From Chloroflexota bacterium (GTDB lineage Bacteria > Chloroflexota > Anaerolineae > Anaerolineales > Anaerolineaceae), in NCBI GenBank assembly GCA_029556265.1, contig JAKQFH010000012.1, forward strand, positions 33,705-97,704: 64,000 nt of DNA, read 5' to 3'. The notes below the pieces were generated by a model that was not told the DNA's origin, did not search any database, and saw nothing but the letters and a program-made list of their open reading frames with translations. Positions 44,227-53,338 of the stretch are shown here, one piece after another; positions within the stretch are counted from its first letter, which is position 1, and each line of letters begins with the position of its first letter. The translations under genes were made by a program, and so were the position numbers.

Positions 44227-45318
44227 ATGAACAGCACCAAAATCAACCTAAGCGAAGCAGCCTTTACTGAGAAAGAAAAAGTGTTCCTGCAGAACGAGGC
44301 ATTTACCGCCGCGTTATTCCGTTATTCAACGCAGGTCTGCGCGGTGCGCCTTAGCAATTCCAAAATCAGCCTGGTGGTGCTCCCATTCCAGGGTCAGCAG
44401 GTCTGGCGCTTCGAAAGCCCCATCGGCGATCTGACCATGAAGTCAATTTTTGAGGAGCCCGAGAACACCACGCGCTTTGGGCTGAACTACGGCGCATTCC
44501 TGATCCATTGCGGGCTGACTGCCAACGGGAACCCCTCCGCGGAAGATTCACACCCTTTGCACGGCGAACTGCCCAACTGCCGTTATCAGGAAGCCTGGCT
44601 GAGCATTGGTTCGGATGAGGACGGCGGCTACCTGTCATTGGGCGGCAGTTACACCTACCGCAACAGCCTGGAATACCATTATGAATTCGCGCCCGAACTG
44701 CGCCTTCGTCCGGATTCCGCCTTGGTGGATGTGCGCATTCAAGCGCGCAACTTCCGCCCCAAACCTATGAAATACATGTACATGGCGCATATCAACTGGC
44801 TGCCCGTCGACGGCTCGCGCCTGGTTTACAGCGCGGACCCCAAAGCGACCGAGGTTTTCTCAGATACCTTCGGACTGCCCAACAGCGACCAGCAAAAATT
44901 CATGAATTACACGGAACGCCTGAGCGCCGACCCCACCATCGCGGATAAAATTGACTCGTCCACCCAATACTATGATCCGGAGTTGTGTATGTATTTGCAC
45001 CCCACGCCCGACGAGCAGTCCTGCGCGCACGCGATGCAGGTTTACCCGGGCGGAGACGCGGCGTATGTTGCTTTCCGCACCACAGAGCTGCCCAACGCTG
45101 TCCGTTGGTTCGCGCGTACTGGCAGCGAAGACGCGCTCGCGTTTGCCATCCCCAGCACAAATAACCACCTGGGCTTTGCCCGCAACGACGCGCAAGGCCT
45201 CATCCGCGAAATCGAAGCGAAGAGCTGCCTGGAGATGCGTTATCAATTTGGCTATCTGACCACCGACGAACGCCGGAAGGTAGAATCAAAAATAAACCAT
45301 GTCCTTGGCAAGGCATAG
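44227..45318 (+). CDS. DUF4432-like aldose-1-epimerase superfamily protein
   Basis: A 363-residue galactose-mutarotase-like protein of the DUF4432 type. It shows a beta-rich sequence with SHPLHGELPNCRYQEAWL (the HPLHGE active-site segment with His and Glu), MYMAHINWLPVDGSRLVYS and late YQFGYLTTDERRKVE. Mutarotases interconvert alpha and beta anomers of aldoses; the role would be to feed an open or specific anomer to the pathway enzymes. A small intercistronic hairpin (GGTGGA/TCCACC, 44185-44201) precedes it. ATG at 44227 is chosen; GTG at 44221 is also possible. Confidence 0.8.
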   Translation: MNSTKINLSEAAFTEKEKVFLQNEAFTAALFRYSTQVCAVRLSNSKISLVVLPFQGQQVWRFESPIGDLTMKSIFEEPENTTRFGLNYGAFLIHCGLTANGNPSAEDSHPLHGELPNCRYQEAWLSIGSDEDGGYLSLGGSYTYRNSLEYHYEFAPELRLRPDSALVDVRIQARNFRPKPMKYMYMAHINWLPVDGSRLVYSADPKATEVFSDTFGLPNSDQQKFMNYTERLSADPTIADKIDSSTQYYDPELCMYLHPTPDEQSCAHAMQVYPGGDAAYVAFRTTELPNAVRWFARTGSEDALAFAIPSTNNHLGFARNDAQGLIREIEAKSCLEMRYQFGYLTTDERRKVESKINHVLGKA

Positions 45319-45355
45319 CCAGCCTGGCACAGCGGACACATAACAGGAGTTGGAT

Positions 45356-46297
45356 ATGACGAAAGAAATTGATGTGATTGTTATGAACAGCCACGGCGTA
45401 GGCCAGTTTTGCAACATTAAACGGCTGCCGTACCTGGGAGAAACTCTGCGCGCCTGGAACTGGCGCGTGGAAGAAGACGGCGGCAAAGGCACAACGGTTG
45501 CCGTCTCGCTCGGCCGGCTGGGCGTCAAAACCGCGTATATCGGCAAGGTCGGGAAAGACCCGTGGGGCGACCTTGGCTTCAAATGGATGGGCGACGCCGG
45601 CGTGGACACCACCTACATGTACCAGACGGATGAAGTTGCGACTGGCACTGGATTGGTGATGATTGACGAAGAAGGCCGCAACACGATTGTGGACGGTGAC
45701 AGCTCGCTGGAGAAGTTAACCGTGGATGAAATTCGCGCGGCGTTGGATGACATGAAAGACGCCAAATTCTTTCTGACCGGCTTCGCGATGCCGCAGCACC
45801 TGGCTCTGACTGGCGCGAAAATGGCGCACGAAATGGGTATTACCACCGTGCTCAACCCCAGCCCCCTGCCGCATGAACCAATGGGCGACCTGAGCTACAT
45901 TGATTACATCGTTCTGAATGAGGTAGAAGGGCGCGTTCTGGCTGAAGCCCCGGAAGATTCAACGGATTACGAAAAAATCGCCCGGCGCGTAAGAGAAATC
46001 TATCACTGCGGCTCCATCGTGATGACGCTCGGCGAAGAAGGCTGCCTCATCCTGCATGAGGACAAGGTCTATCGCGTGCCGTCCGTCAAGGTTGATGTGG
46101 TGGAAACGGTCGGCGCCGGAGATAGTTACCTGGCCGCCTTCGTGACCAACCTGGTTTGGGGTAAATCTGTTGAAGAAGCGGCTGCCTGGGCAGTCAAATG
46201 TTCCGCGCTCAAGGTCACCCGCGCCGGAACTATTCCCGCCTTCCCATTCCTGCGCGAAGTGGAAGAATTCATTGCCAAGTTGGAAACAGGCAAGTAA
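45356..46297 (+). CDS. PfkB-family carbohydrate kinase (ribokinase-like)
   Basis: A 313-residue sugar kinase of the ribokinase/PfkB family. It has the N-terminal substrate motif GGKGTTVAVSLGRLGVKTAYIGKVGKD (shown in part), NPSPLPHEP, the LNEVEGRVL motif and the C-terminal catalytic VGAGDSYLAAFV with the Asp base. Closer to ribokinase/ketodeoxygluconate-type kinases than to the FrlD-like pair at 53-55 kb. AGGAG site 6 bp before the ATG. It ends the plus operon before a 16-bp inverted repeat. Confidence 0.9.
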   Translation: MTKEIDVIVMNSHGVGQFCNIKRLPYLGETLRAWNWRVEEDGGKGTTVAVSLGRLGVKTAYIGKVGKDPWGDLGFKWMGDAGVDTTYMYQTDEVATGTGLVMIDEEGRNTIVDGDSSLEKLTVDEIRAALDDMKDAKFFLTGFAMPQHLALTGAKMAHEMGITTVLNPSPLPHEPMGDLSYIDYIVLNEVEGRVLAEAPEDSTDYEKIARRVREIYHCGSIVMTLGEEGCLILHEDKVYRVPSVKVDVVETVGAGDSYLAAFVTNLVWGKSVEEAAAWAVKCSALKVTRAGTIPAFPFLREVEEFIAKLETGK

Positions 46298-46716
46298 CCT
46301 TTTTTCACGCGCATACGTTTTCCTTCAAAACAAGGGACCGGTTCGATTGAACCGGTCCCTTGTTATCGCGCGATGTTTTATTTGGGCGGGGCTTCAACAA
46401 AAAAAGGCTGCCGTGTATCATTTTCTTTCCCTGGTTCGCCTGACGAGCCTCCGTACGACCCACACCCGCGGGCAGCTCCGCGCTGCGTTCGCGTTGAGGA
46501 GCATAAAAGGTTTTAAGCTGAGCCGGCCTGAGAGCTGCCGCCCTGCCCAATCATCCACGTTCATATCCAGGTCGGGTTAGAGGCAGAACCGCCTGAGTGA
46601 CGCTTAACAACAGCGCGGCCCTCTGACTCATAACATCCAATCCGGCAAAGGGTCGCGCTGGGATTCAGCTGAACGTGTCAATCCGCCGCGTCACGTCTCG
46701 TGAAAGCGCGCGAATC
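46298..46716. other. Intergenic region between convergent operons
   Basis: 419 bp. The inverted repeat at 46329-46364 lies at its start. The rest has only short frames without ribosome sites and no recognised gene. Confidence 0.55.
46329..46364. terminator. Bidirectional hairpin between convergent operons
   Basis: A perfect 16-bp inverted repeat (AACAAGGGACCGGTTC and its complement) with a 4-base loop. On the minus strand it is followed by TTGAAGG, on the plus strand by ATCGCG, so termination is likely in both directions but the T tail is weak. Confidence 0.6.
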
Positions 46717-48231
46717 TCACAGCTCCCGCATCAGGTCTTTTGTGCGTTGATAAAGCTCGTCAAACACTTTGCGATGGCGGGCGTAAACCGCGCGGTTTTC
46801 CGGGTTTGGCTTATACACTTCTGCCGGCGCGATTTTCTCATCCAAATCGGCAAAGCTCTCACTATTACCAGCAGCCACAGCAGCCATCAAAGCATCTCCA
46901 AAAGAGGCGCCAATGGTGATTTTCGCGGTCTGGATATCATGTCCGGTGACATCAGCGATGATTTGCAGCCATAATTTGTTTTTTGTACCCCCGCCGACCG
47001 CCATAATCTTGGTCAGCGGCTGCTGATGCTCGCTGATAATATCCAGATGCTGGGCGATGCTGTAGGCGACGCCTTCCAGCGCGGATTTGTACATGTGCGC
47101 GCGGGTATGCTGCAGGGTGAGCCCTAAGAGGACGCCCCTCGCGTGCGGGTCGTTGATGGGAGTGCGTTCGCCGGCAAAATAAGGCAGGGTAATCAGCCCG
47201 TCGCTGCCAGCGGGGATGTCTTCCAGCTCATCCAGGATGCTTTCATACGCGTTGCGTCCGCCTTCTTCCTGTTGGGCCAGCTTGTCAAAGAAAATATTGT
47301 CGCGGAACCAACGCGTGAGAGTGCCGGCGTTGTTTGTTCCGCCAGTGATGCTGTACGCGCCGGGTAAGATGAACGTGTCGTGCCACAGGCGCGGGTCTAT
47401 CACCAAACGATCAGAGCAATAAATCAGGTAGCAGCTGGAACCCAACATCACCATCATGTCGCCCGGCACAAAAATTCCGGTGCTGATGGCTTCGGCTCCG
47501 GCGTCATCCGTGCCGGTGAGGACGGGCGTGCCTTCCGCCAGGCCGGTTTCCGCGGCAGCCTGGGCGGTAACCGTCCCGACGATATCCAGCGTCTCGCGGC
47601 ATTCCGCCAGTTGGTCTGGCCGGCAATAAAGCTGACAGTGCTCTTCATCCACGCTTCCGTCCGGTTTATAACAAGGCGTGAACGTATTAATCAGGAATTT
47701 GTCAATCACATACTTGCCGGTCAGCTTGGCGGTCAGATACGAAGTCGCGGTGAGGAATTTATGCGCGCGTTGGTAAACTTCCGGCTCATTGTTCTTAATC
47801 CACAGGATTTTTGGAGCAACATCAGAAGAGCATAACGGGCGCCCCCACAAGGCGTTAATCTTTTCCTCACCGTAATAGCCGTTCATATATTCCATCTCAC
47901 CCACCGCGCGCGAATCAATGCCATAAAGAATCGCCTTCCGCAGAGGGCGGCAGTTCTCATCCACGGGCACGCAGTCCGCGCCCAACGCGCTGCTGCCCAC
48001 GCAGGCAATTTGCGCCGGGTCTATGCCGCTTTCGGCAATCAGCCCGCGTGTAATCTGGCACAAATCACCCCACCAGACTTTTTCAGCGTCGTGTTCATAA
48101 TGATTCGGCTGGGGGTTTTCCAGGTCGTGTCTGACGGCTTTGTTTGCAATCAGATTGTAATCCTGGTCAATCAACACGCCCTTGCTCTCATACGTGCCGA
48201 TGTCAACACCTAAATAATATTTTTTGCTCAT
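46717..48231 (-). CDS. FGGY-family carbohydrate kinase
   Basis: A 504-residue sugar kinase of the FGGY family (xylulokinase/gluconokinase-like). It has the phosphate motif YYLGVDIGTYESKGVLIDQ, the TGTDDAGAEAISTGI catalytic region with two Asp, TLPYFAGERTPI and the C-terminal GGGTKNKLWLQIIADV. It could phosphorylate a pentulose or other ketose released by the operon. ATG at 48231 is chosen over the GTG at 48240. Last gene of the ten-gene minus operon. Substrate unknown. Confidence 0.88.
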   Translation of the reverse strand: MSKKYYLGVDIGTYESKGVLIDQDYNLIANKAVRHDLENPQPNHYEHDAEKVWWGDLCQITRGLIAESGIDPAQIACVGSSALGADCVPVDENCRPLRKAILYGIDSRAVGEMEYMNGYYGEEKINALWGRPLCSSDVAPKILWIKNNEPEVYQRAHKFLTATSYLTAKLTGKYVIDKFLINTFTPCYKPDGSVDEEHCQLYCRPDQLAECRETLDIVGTVTAQAAAETGLAEGTPVLTGTDDAGAEAISTGIFVPGDMMVMLGSSCYLIYCSDRLVIDPRLWHDTFILPGAYSITGGTNNAGTLTRWFRDNIFFDKLAQQEEGGRNAYESILDELEDIPAGSDGLITLPYFAGERTPINDPHARGVLLGLTLQHTRAHMYKSALEGVAYSIAQHLDIISEHQQPLTKIMAVGGGTKNKLWLQIIADVTGHDIQTAKITIGASFGDALMAAVAAGNSESFADLDEKIAPAEVYKPNPENRAVYARHRKVFDELYQRTKDLMREL

Positions 48232-48280
48232 TTTTTTCACAATCCTTTACTTCAGATGATTAACGACTTCCGCATATTTT

Positions 48281-48709
48281 CTACTCGCCTTGCACAGTGA
48301 TTGTGTAGCTCCGCTGGGAAGGTCCGTCGAATTCCATAAAATAAATTTCCTGGGCTTCGCCTTTCACAATTTCGCCAGCCGCGACCGGGAACAAGCAGTG
48401 GCTGCCTGTCAACAATGCTTTCAGGTGCCCGGTTGGATTGCCTGCCGTGCTTCCATAAGAACGCAGGATGCGCGCGTGGGCGTATGGGTGATCTTCGGGG
48501 ATAAGGCGCCGCAAAGCGTCGTCAATATCGCTTTCAAGGCATTCCAGAGCCTCATTAACCATAATACCCGCGGTGGTATGGCTGCTGACAACCGCGACAA
48601 TCCCGTTCTGGATTCCGGATTCTTTTACCGCGGAAATCACCGCCTCGGTAATCCGGATAAACTGATTATATTGATTGGTAATGACGCTGTTGCGTTTATG
48701 AAAGAACAT
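48281..48709 (-). CDS. yjbQ: YjbQ family protein (UPF0047)
   Basis: A 142-residue protein of the YjbQ/UPF0047 family, reported in some bacteria to have secondary thiamin-phosphate synthase activity, but with no settled role. It carries the hallmark segments SSHTTAGIMVNEALECLESD, DHPYAHARILRS and GNPTGHLKALLTGSHCLFPV, a cluster of His residues consistent with a metal site. GGGAGGGG ribosome site, 8 bp after the amidohydrolase gene. Its presence in a sugar operon is unusual. Confidence 0.9.
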   Translation of the reverse strand: MFFHKRNSVITNQYNQFIRITEAVISAVKESGIQNGIVAVVSSHTTAGIMVNEALECLESDIDDALRRLIPEDHPYAHARILRSYGSTAGNPTGHLKALLTGSHCLFPVAAGEIVKGEAQEIYFMEFDGPSQRSYTITVQGE

Positions 48710-48717
48710 ACCCCTCC

Positions 48718-49566
48718 CTAACCCAGAAATTCAAGAGCGTTTTGTCCGAGGACTAAATCCAACGTGCTCGCGCGCCAACCCAGATTTCGCAGCGCTTCCG
48801 CCATGCGAATTTGCTCAAAGCGGGGATTATTCGACCCGAACATGACCTGATGCCGCAAAGACCTATCGACCCAATACTTGCCCAACATGCGCGTAAAAAC
48901 TTCTTCATAGAACTCCCGCGCGCTGTCAAAGTAAAGCAAGCCGGTATCCGCGTACAGATTTGGGTACTTCAACAAAAGAGCGGCGGTTTCCCGCACCCAG
49001 GGGAAGCCGAAATGCGCCAGGCATACGCGCAGTTTGGGGTAGCGCGCGGCGACTGCTTCAAATTCCAGCGGGTTGGCATAACGCAGGCTGGTGTTGGGTT
49101 CCAGGCTGAGCCCCGCGTGAAAAATGATGGGCTTGTTATAGCGCAGGCAAAGCGCGTAAATTGGTTCCAGCGTTTCGCTGGCGGGAGAGAAATTCTGGCG
49201 CGCCGGGTTCAATTTGAGCCCTGCCAGGCCAAGGTCGCCAAAGGCATGTTCAAGAACATCCAGCGCGTCCGGGCGATACGGGTCCACAGACGCGAAGCCG
49301 ATAAAATGCCGCGGGTCGAGGTCAATCAACTGCTTGATTTCCTCATTGCTGACCACCACCTGATTTTCCTGCGTGCTTAGGTCCAGCGGCAGCAGTGCCA
49401 GGCGGTCGATGCCAGCGCAGCGCATCTGATTGTGGATATGTTCCAGACTGGCAGTGCCCGCCTTATACAAACCCATAGCCTGGCGGCGCTGTTCCAAGAG
49501 CGCGTCAGTCGCGCAAATCGGCTCCAAAAAAACCGGGTGGGTGTGAATGTCTATAACTTCGCCCAT
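48718..49566 (-). CDS. Amidohydrolase-family (TIM barrel) protein
   Basis: A 282-residue metal-type hydrolase of the amidohydrolase-2 family (2-amino-3-carboxymuconate-semialdehyde decarboxylase-like barrels). The N-terminal DIHTHP holds the metal-binding HxH, and further His residues occur in FHAGLSLEP and LAHFGFPW. Where family members usually have an Asp (GSDxP) this one reads GSNNPRFE, so an Asn replaces a metal or catalytic residue. Decarboxylase, lactonase or hydrolase activity on an intermediate of the pathway is possible; not assigned. GGGAGAG site, 25 bp after frlC. Confidence 0.8.
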   Translation of the reverse strand: MGEVIDIHTHPVFLEPICATDALLEQRRQAMGLYKAGTASLEHIHNQMRCAGIDRLALLPLDLSTQENQVVVSNEEIKQLIDLDPRHFIGFASVDPYRPDALDVLEHAFGDLGLAGLKLNPARQNFSPASETLEPIYALCLRYNKPIIFHAGLSLEPNTSLRYANPLEFEAVAARYPKLRVCLAHFGFPWVRETAALLLKYPNLYADTGLLYFDSAREFYEEVFTRMLGKYWVDRSLRHQVMFGSNNPRFEQIRMAEALRNLGWRASTLDLVLGQNALEFLG

Positions 49567-49591
49567 AATTTCTCTCCCGCACGTGTCAGTT

Positions 49592-50410
49592 TCAGCTCAA
49601 AAGTTCGCGCATTCTCTCCATCGCCAGTTCGGAATACAAGCTGGGCTCGTTGAGGTAAGCCATCACCAGCTCTACGGTTAAGAAATGCTTATAGTTGCGG
49701 TCTTTAATTGCGCGCAAAAGCTGACGCAGAGGGATGTTGCCGTCGCCGGGCATCATGTGCGTATCCGAGCAGCCGTCGCTGTCAATAATATGCATATGGC
49801 GCAGGCGGTCGCCCAGCTTGTCAAAATAACTCATAATTGGCTCGCGGTTGCAGAAAGGCGGGCAAATATCGCACATGCCGACCAGGCGCGGGGAGTTGAT
49901 GGTATCCAGCGCGCGCACCAAATCATTACAAGTCACAATCACATTGGATTCGTATTGGGTCAGAGGCTCAAAAGCGATATCAATCTCGATATCTTCGGCG
50001 TAATGCGCCAGCTCGGTGAAGGTTTTAATCACCCGGTCCCAAATTTCATCGTGAGTGGCTTCATAACCAGCGTGGGCCGCGGAAAGCAGAACGAACTTGC
50101 CGCCCATCGCCTTTGCCATGTCCATGTTCAGCTTAATATAATCAATGCTTTCCCGGCGCATGGCTTCCGTCCCGATCATCGGGTTGAACGGATATCCGTT
50201 GGTCTCGGGGGTATACCCAATAATCTCCATGTTGTACTTATCACGCAGCCCAAGCAGCTCCTTAAGCTGACCGGCTTTCAGGTCGGGCGCGTAGGCGTGC
50301 GGGCGGCCGCCCCAGATTTCAATCCCATCATATCCAAGGCGTTTCGCGTCAGCGAAGGCGCGTTCCAGCGGATAACGCATGTACCCCATTGTGAACATTC
50401 CAATTTTCAT
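49592..50410 (-). CDS. frlC: Fructoselysine 3-epimerase FrlC
   Basis: Interconverts fructoselysine and psicoselysine so that the latter can enter the pathway. The 272-residue TIM barrel matches E. coli FrlC along its length: [116 protein letters not shown] and [15 protein letters not shown]. Metal ligands Glu, Asp, His and Glu are in the expected places. GGAAGC site. It sits 91 bp downstream of the SIS gene within the ten-gene operon. Confidence 0.9.
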   Translation of the reverse strand: MKIGMFTMGYMRYPLERAFADAKRLGYDGIEIWGGRPHAYAPDLKAGQLKELLGLRDKYNMEIIGYTPETNGYPFNPMIGTEAMRRESIDYIKLNMDMAKAMGGKFVLLSAAHAGYEATHDEIWDRVIKTFTELAHYAEDIEIDIAFEPLTQYESNVIVTCNDLVRALDTINSPRLVGMCDICPPFCNREPIMSYFDKLGDRLRHMHIIDSDGCSDTHMMPGDGNIPLRQLLRAIKDRNYKHFLTVELVMAYLNEPSLYSELAMERMRELLS

Positions 50411-50501
50411 AGCAGCTTCCTTTTCTGTGTTTGTATTTTGTCAACGCGTGTTCGCGTTGTGGTTTCCTGATAGAGCGCGCCAATCCCCGCGCGAAGGGGC
50501 C

Positions 50502-51563
50502 TCAACCCGGGAATTCCTCGACCTTGGTATTAACAGTATGGGTGAGGTGGATAAAATCGCCGGGACGAAAACCGGTTTGTTTGCCAACGTTGATAGAAAT
50601 CAGTTGAATGGGGACAATTTCGACAAGCGTGCGCCCGATGCCTCGATTCTTTGGCAGCACGACGGTGGGCAGAGAGGCCGAGCTTTCGTTCGCGAACCAA
50701 TACACTTTCATGCCCAACCCGGCAGCTTTTGCAGCCAGGAACTCATCTTCCTTGCTGGTCTGGTCCTCGCCTTCCATCGCCAGGATGGTAAACTCAGGGC
50801 TCGCCATCTCGACGGCGCCGTGCCAGAACTGCCCGGTGGACAGGCCCTGCACGTACAGCTTCGGACCTTCCATGAAGCACAGCGCGCCTTCCAGGGCTGT
50901 CGCGTAAGAAGCCCCGCGCCCCAGAATTGCCAACTTCCTGACGTCTCCAAGCAGATGGTCAAGCTCCTGGATGTGCCTCTCAAGGTCCGCCAGGTAAGCT
51001 TCCAAACCGTCCGCCGTATAGCGCAAATCGTCCAGGGCGGCGTCAACGGGTTTTCCTGCCAGGTTGTACGCCATCAACTGCGTGACCGCCAGCGTGCCCA
51101 GATAGCTGCGGGTGGCCAGGGTGATATCGTTGCCGGTATGAATAGGCACAATCAGGTCGGCCGCCAACCCAAGCGGGCTTTCGGGGTAATTGGTATTCGC
51201 CAGGATGAATGGTGACCCAAGCTCAGCGCGTCGGTTCAGCAGGCGCGTCATTTCAATAATTTTCCCGGAGTTGGAAATCATCCACAGAATGGTGCGGGAA
51301 TTAATCATTGCCGCCGCGTAACTGTTCAGCTCGCTGGCGTCCACCCAGATGGCAGGCAGCCCAGCCTGCGCGAGCCGCACCCAGGCCGCGTACGCGGCAA
51401 AGAAAGAGGAACCCATCCCTGTCAGGATAATCCGGTCAAATTCGCCAGCCTGAAAGCGCCTGGTGAGCGCGTTCAGGGCTTCCGGATCGTAGCCTTTGAC
51501 GGCGTTGCGCACGCCTTCCGGCTGGGATAAGATGTCGGTTACAAATGGAAAGTCTTCGTACAT
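50502..51563 (-). CDS. SIS-domain protein, candidate fructosamine-6-phosphate deglycase
   Basis: A 353-residue protein with two SIS (sugar isomerase) domains, like the isomerase half of GlmS without the glutaminase domain. Sugar-phosphate loops include ILTGMGSSFFAAYAAWV, WMISNSGKIIEMTRLL and ILGRGASYATALEGALCFMEG with the trailing GPKLYVQGLSTGQFWHGAVEM resembling the GlmS His loop. Deglycases of the FrlB/GfrF/AgaS group cleave fructosamine 6-phosphate to a hexose 6-phosphate plus amine; the operon context (between FrlD-like kinases and FrlC) makes this the likely role, although sequence is not especially close to E. coli FrlB. The ATG at 51563 lies 2 bp after the GntR-ROK stop, with SD AAGAGGTG. 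Confidence 0.75.
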   Translation of the reverse strand: MYEDFPFVTDILSQPEGVRNAVKGYDPEALNALTRRFQAGEFDRIILTGMGSSFFAAYAAWVRLAQAGLPAIWVDASELNSYAAAMINSRTILWMISNSGKIIEMTRLLNRRAELGSPFILANTNYPESPLGLAADLIVPIHTGNDITLATRSYLGTLAVTQLMAYNLAGKPVDAALDDLRYTADGLEAYLADLERHIQELDHLLGDVRKLAILGRGASYATALEGALCFMEGPKLYVQGLSTGQFWHGAVEMASPEFTILAMEGEDQTSKEDEFLAAKAAGLGMKVYWFANESSASLPTVVLPKNRGIGRTLVEIVPIQLISINVGKQTGFRPGDFIHLTHTVNTKVEEFPG

Positions 51564-51565
51564 TT

Positions 51566-53338
51566 TCACCTCTTCGTGGTTTCTGCCAGACTCCGCTGCC
51601 TCAGCAAGAGCGCGTAAGCCCCGCCGATAACGCCGGAAAAATAGCCCAGTTTGGCAGGGAGGATGGTAACTTTGTCCGCGGGGACCATTAAATTATTTTT
51701 CCGCATGGTCTCCTCAATTTCGGGCTTCAGTAAGTCATATGCGTCAATCACCCCGCCGCTGAGCACAACCATTTCGGGCACATAAACGGTAATAAGGTTC
51801 AGCAAACCCATTGCCAGATATCTGGCTTCCCGCCGCATAATTTCGAGCGCCTTCGGGCTGCCCTTCCCGGCGGCTTTTGCCACCGCCGCGCCGGTTACCA
51901 CATCCGGAGCGCTGAGTTTCAGTTCGCGCAGGAGTTCCGGGTCTTCGCGAGCCATCTGGCGGGAGTATTCGGTCAGCGCTTCACCACAAGCCAGGCTTTC
52001 CCAACAGCCGCGCGCGCCGCAATAACATAAGGGTCCGGATGGGTCAATAATATGATGACCAGCCTCGGGGTGCGCGCCGTCCATTCCCCGGTAAATCTGC
52101 CCATGCACAATCAGGGCTGTCCCAATGCCGGTGCCAACTGTCACCGCAAGCAGACGTTTGGTTTCTTTCCCAGCGCCCTGCCAGTATTCAGCCAGGGCGG
52201 CGGCGTCCGCGTCATTTTCCAATACGCAGGGCAGGTTGAAATGACCGCTGACCAATTCGGTGTAAGGCACATACTGCCAGGCGGGTGTGGTATAAGGGCT
52301 TAGGATAGTGCCTTTAAATGGGTCCACCGGACCGGTAGCCCCGACGCCGATTCCCAAAATTTCGGGGGAACCATTTTCTTTAAGCAGCGTCTCCACCAGT
52401 TTTATGGTGGCGCGCGCGCCGGTGTCTTCCCGCCGCTCAGCGCCCAACTTGCTGCTGCGAACGTCAATCATTTCTCCGCCTTGGGTGACGAGACCCGCGC
52501 GGATGTTCGTCGCGCCCAGGTCGACGCCAACCAAGAGCGGCTCCTTACCGGAATAACGACCAGCAGCCGGTTTCTGGTCGCCTGTCAGATATTTATTCCT
52601 GAAGCTTGTTGAAAACTTAACCGAGAACGCGGCTTTATCGTTGCGCGTAAAGGATTGGTTAAACTCAATCACCTTACCAGCTTTGTTGCGCGTCACGCAT
52701 TCAAACATCAGTACGGGGGTGCTGGGTTCGATTTTCAGCCAGCGCGCGTCTTTGGCGTCAAGCCAATACGCCGAAAGTGTCTGCCAGCCGTGGTCGTAGC
52801 TGTGACCGTGAAATTCCATGATTTCAAAGAGTGAGAACACTTCCAAATCCATGAATTCAAGGTCTGGCAGCAAGGCTCTTGGGATGTAAACATCCTCAAT
52901 GGAATAGGGTTCGCCATTAATATAATAGAGCCGGCGTATGTAGAATAATTCATCTTCCGGCTCAATTTCCAGCAGCTTCGCGAATTTTGCACCCGCCGGA
53001 CGAACAATTTTGGTAAGCATTTTTACAGAAGTTTCGCCGCCCTGCTCACGGATTTTCTGCCGGAAACCCGACATGGAATCCAACTCGTGGCGGATTTTTT
53101 TCCCAACTACAAAGACGCCTTTTCCCTGCACCGGTTTAAGCTGACCTTCCAAGGTGAGGGAGTTAATCGCGTTGCGCACGGTCAGGCGGTGAATCCCGAA
53201 TTCTTCCACCAGCTCGCTTTCGGAAGGAATCGCGGCGCCAGGCAGGTATTCCCCTTCCTCAATGCGCGCGCGCAAAATTTCGCGCAGTTGAATGTATTTT
53301 GGGACCGGGTTGTTCCCGTCAATCAGTTCGTCACCCAT
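51566..53338 (-). CDS. GntR-UTRA-ROK fusion: regulator with a fused sugar kinase
   Basis: A 590-residue protein that joins a GntR/HutC regulator to a complete ROK-family sugar kinase. Residues 12-78 form a GntR winged helix (YIQLREILRARIEEGEYLPG, then SELVEEFGIHRLTVRNAI and GKGVFVV). Residues 88-245 form a UTRA effector-binding domain. After a linker (246-266), residues 268-580 are a ROK kinase: LVGVDLGATNIRAGLV (phosphate loop), LENDADAAALAEY with catalytic Asp376, VGTGIGTALIV, and the zinc motif with His428 and Cys438, 440 and 445 (CYCGARGCWE). All catalytic positions look intact. It overlaps the PfkB gene upstream by 16 bp and is followed 2 bp later by the SIS gene. Such a fusion could sense a sugar effector and the kinase state in one chain. 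Not a canonical NagC-type ROK regulator, which uses a MarR-like helix-turn-helix. Confidence 0.9.
   Translation of the reverse strand: MGDELIDGNNPVPKYIQLREILRARIEEGEYLPGAAIPSESELVEEFGIHRLTVRNAINSLTLEGQLKPVQGKGVFVVGKKIRHELDSMSGFRQKIREQGGETSVKMLTKIVRPAGAKFAKLLEIEPEDELFYIRRLYYINGEPYSIEDVYIPRALLPDLEFMDLEVFSLFEIMEFHGHSYDHGWQTLSAYWLDAKDARWLKIEPSTPVLMFECVTRNKAGKVIEFNQSFTRNDKAAFSVKFSTSFRNKYLTGDQKPAAGRYSGKEPLLVGVDLGATNIRAGLVTQGGEMIDVRSSKLGAERREDTGARATIKLVETLLKENGSPEILGIGVGATGPVDPFKGTILSPYTTPAWQYVPYTELVSGHFNLPCVLENDADAAALAEYWQGAGKETKRLLAVTVGTGIGTALIVHGQIYRGMDGAHPEAGHHIIDPSGPLCYCGARGCWESLACGEALTEYSRQMAREDPELLRELKLSAPDVVTGAAVAKAAGKGSPKALEIMRREARYLAMGLLNLITVYVPEMVVLSGGVIDAYDLLKPEIEETMRKNNLMVPADKVTILPAKLGYFSGVIGGAYALLLRQRSLAETTKR

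Noticed and set aside
50502..51563. Naming the SIS protein frlB outright
   Set aside because: Context supports a deglycase, but the sequence pattern is closer to the GlmS isomerase half than to E. coli FrlB, so the symbol was withheld.
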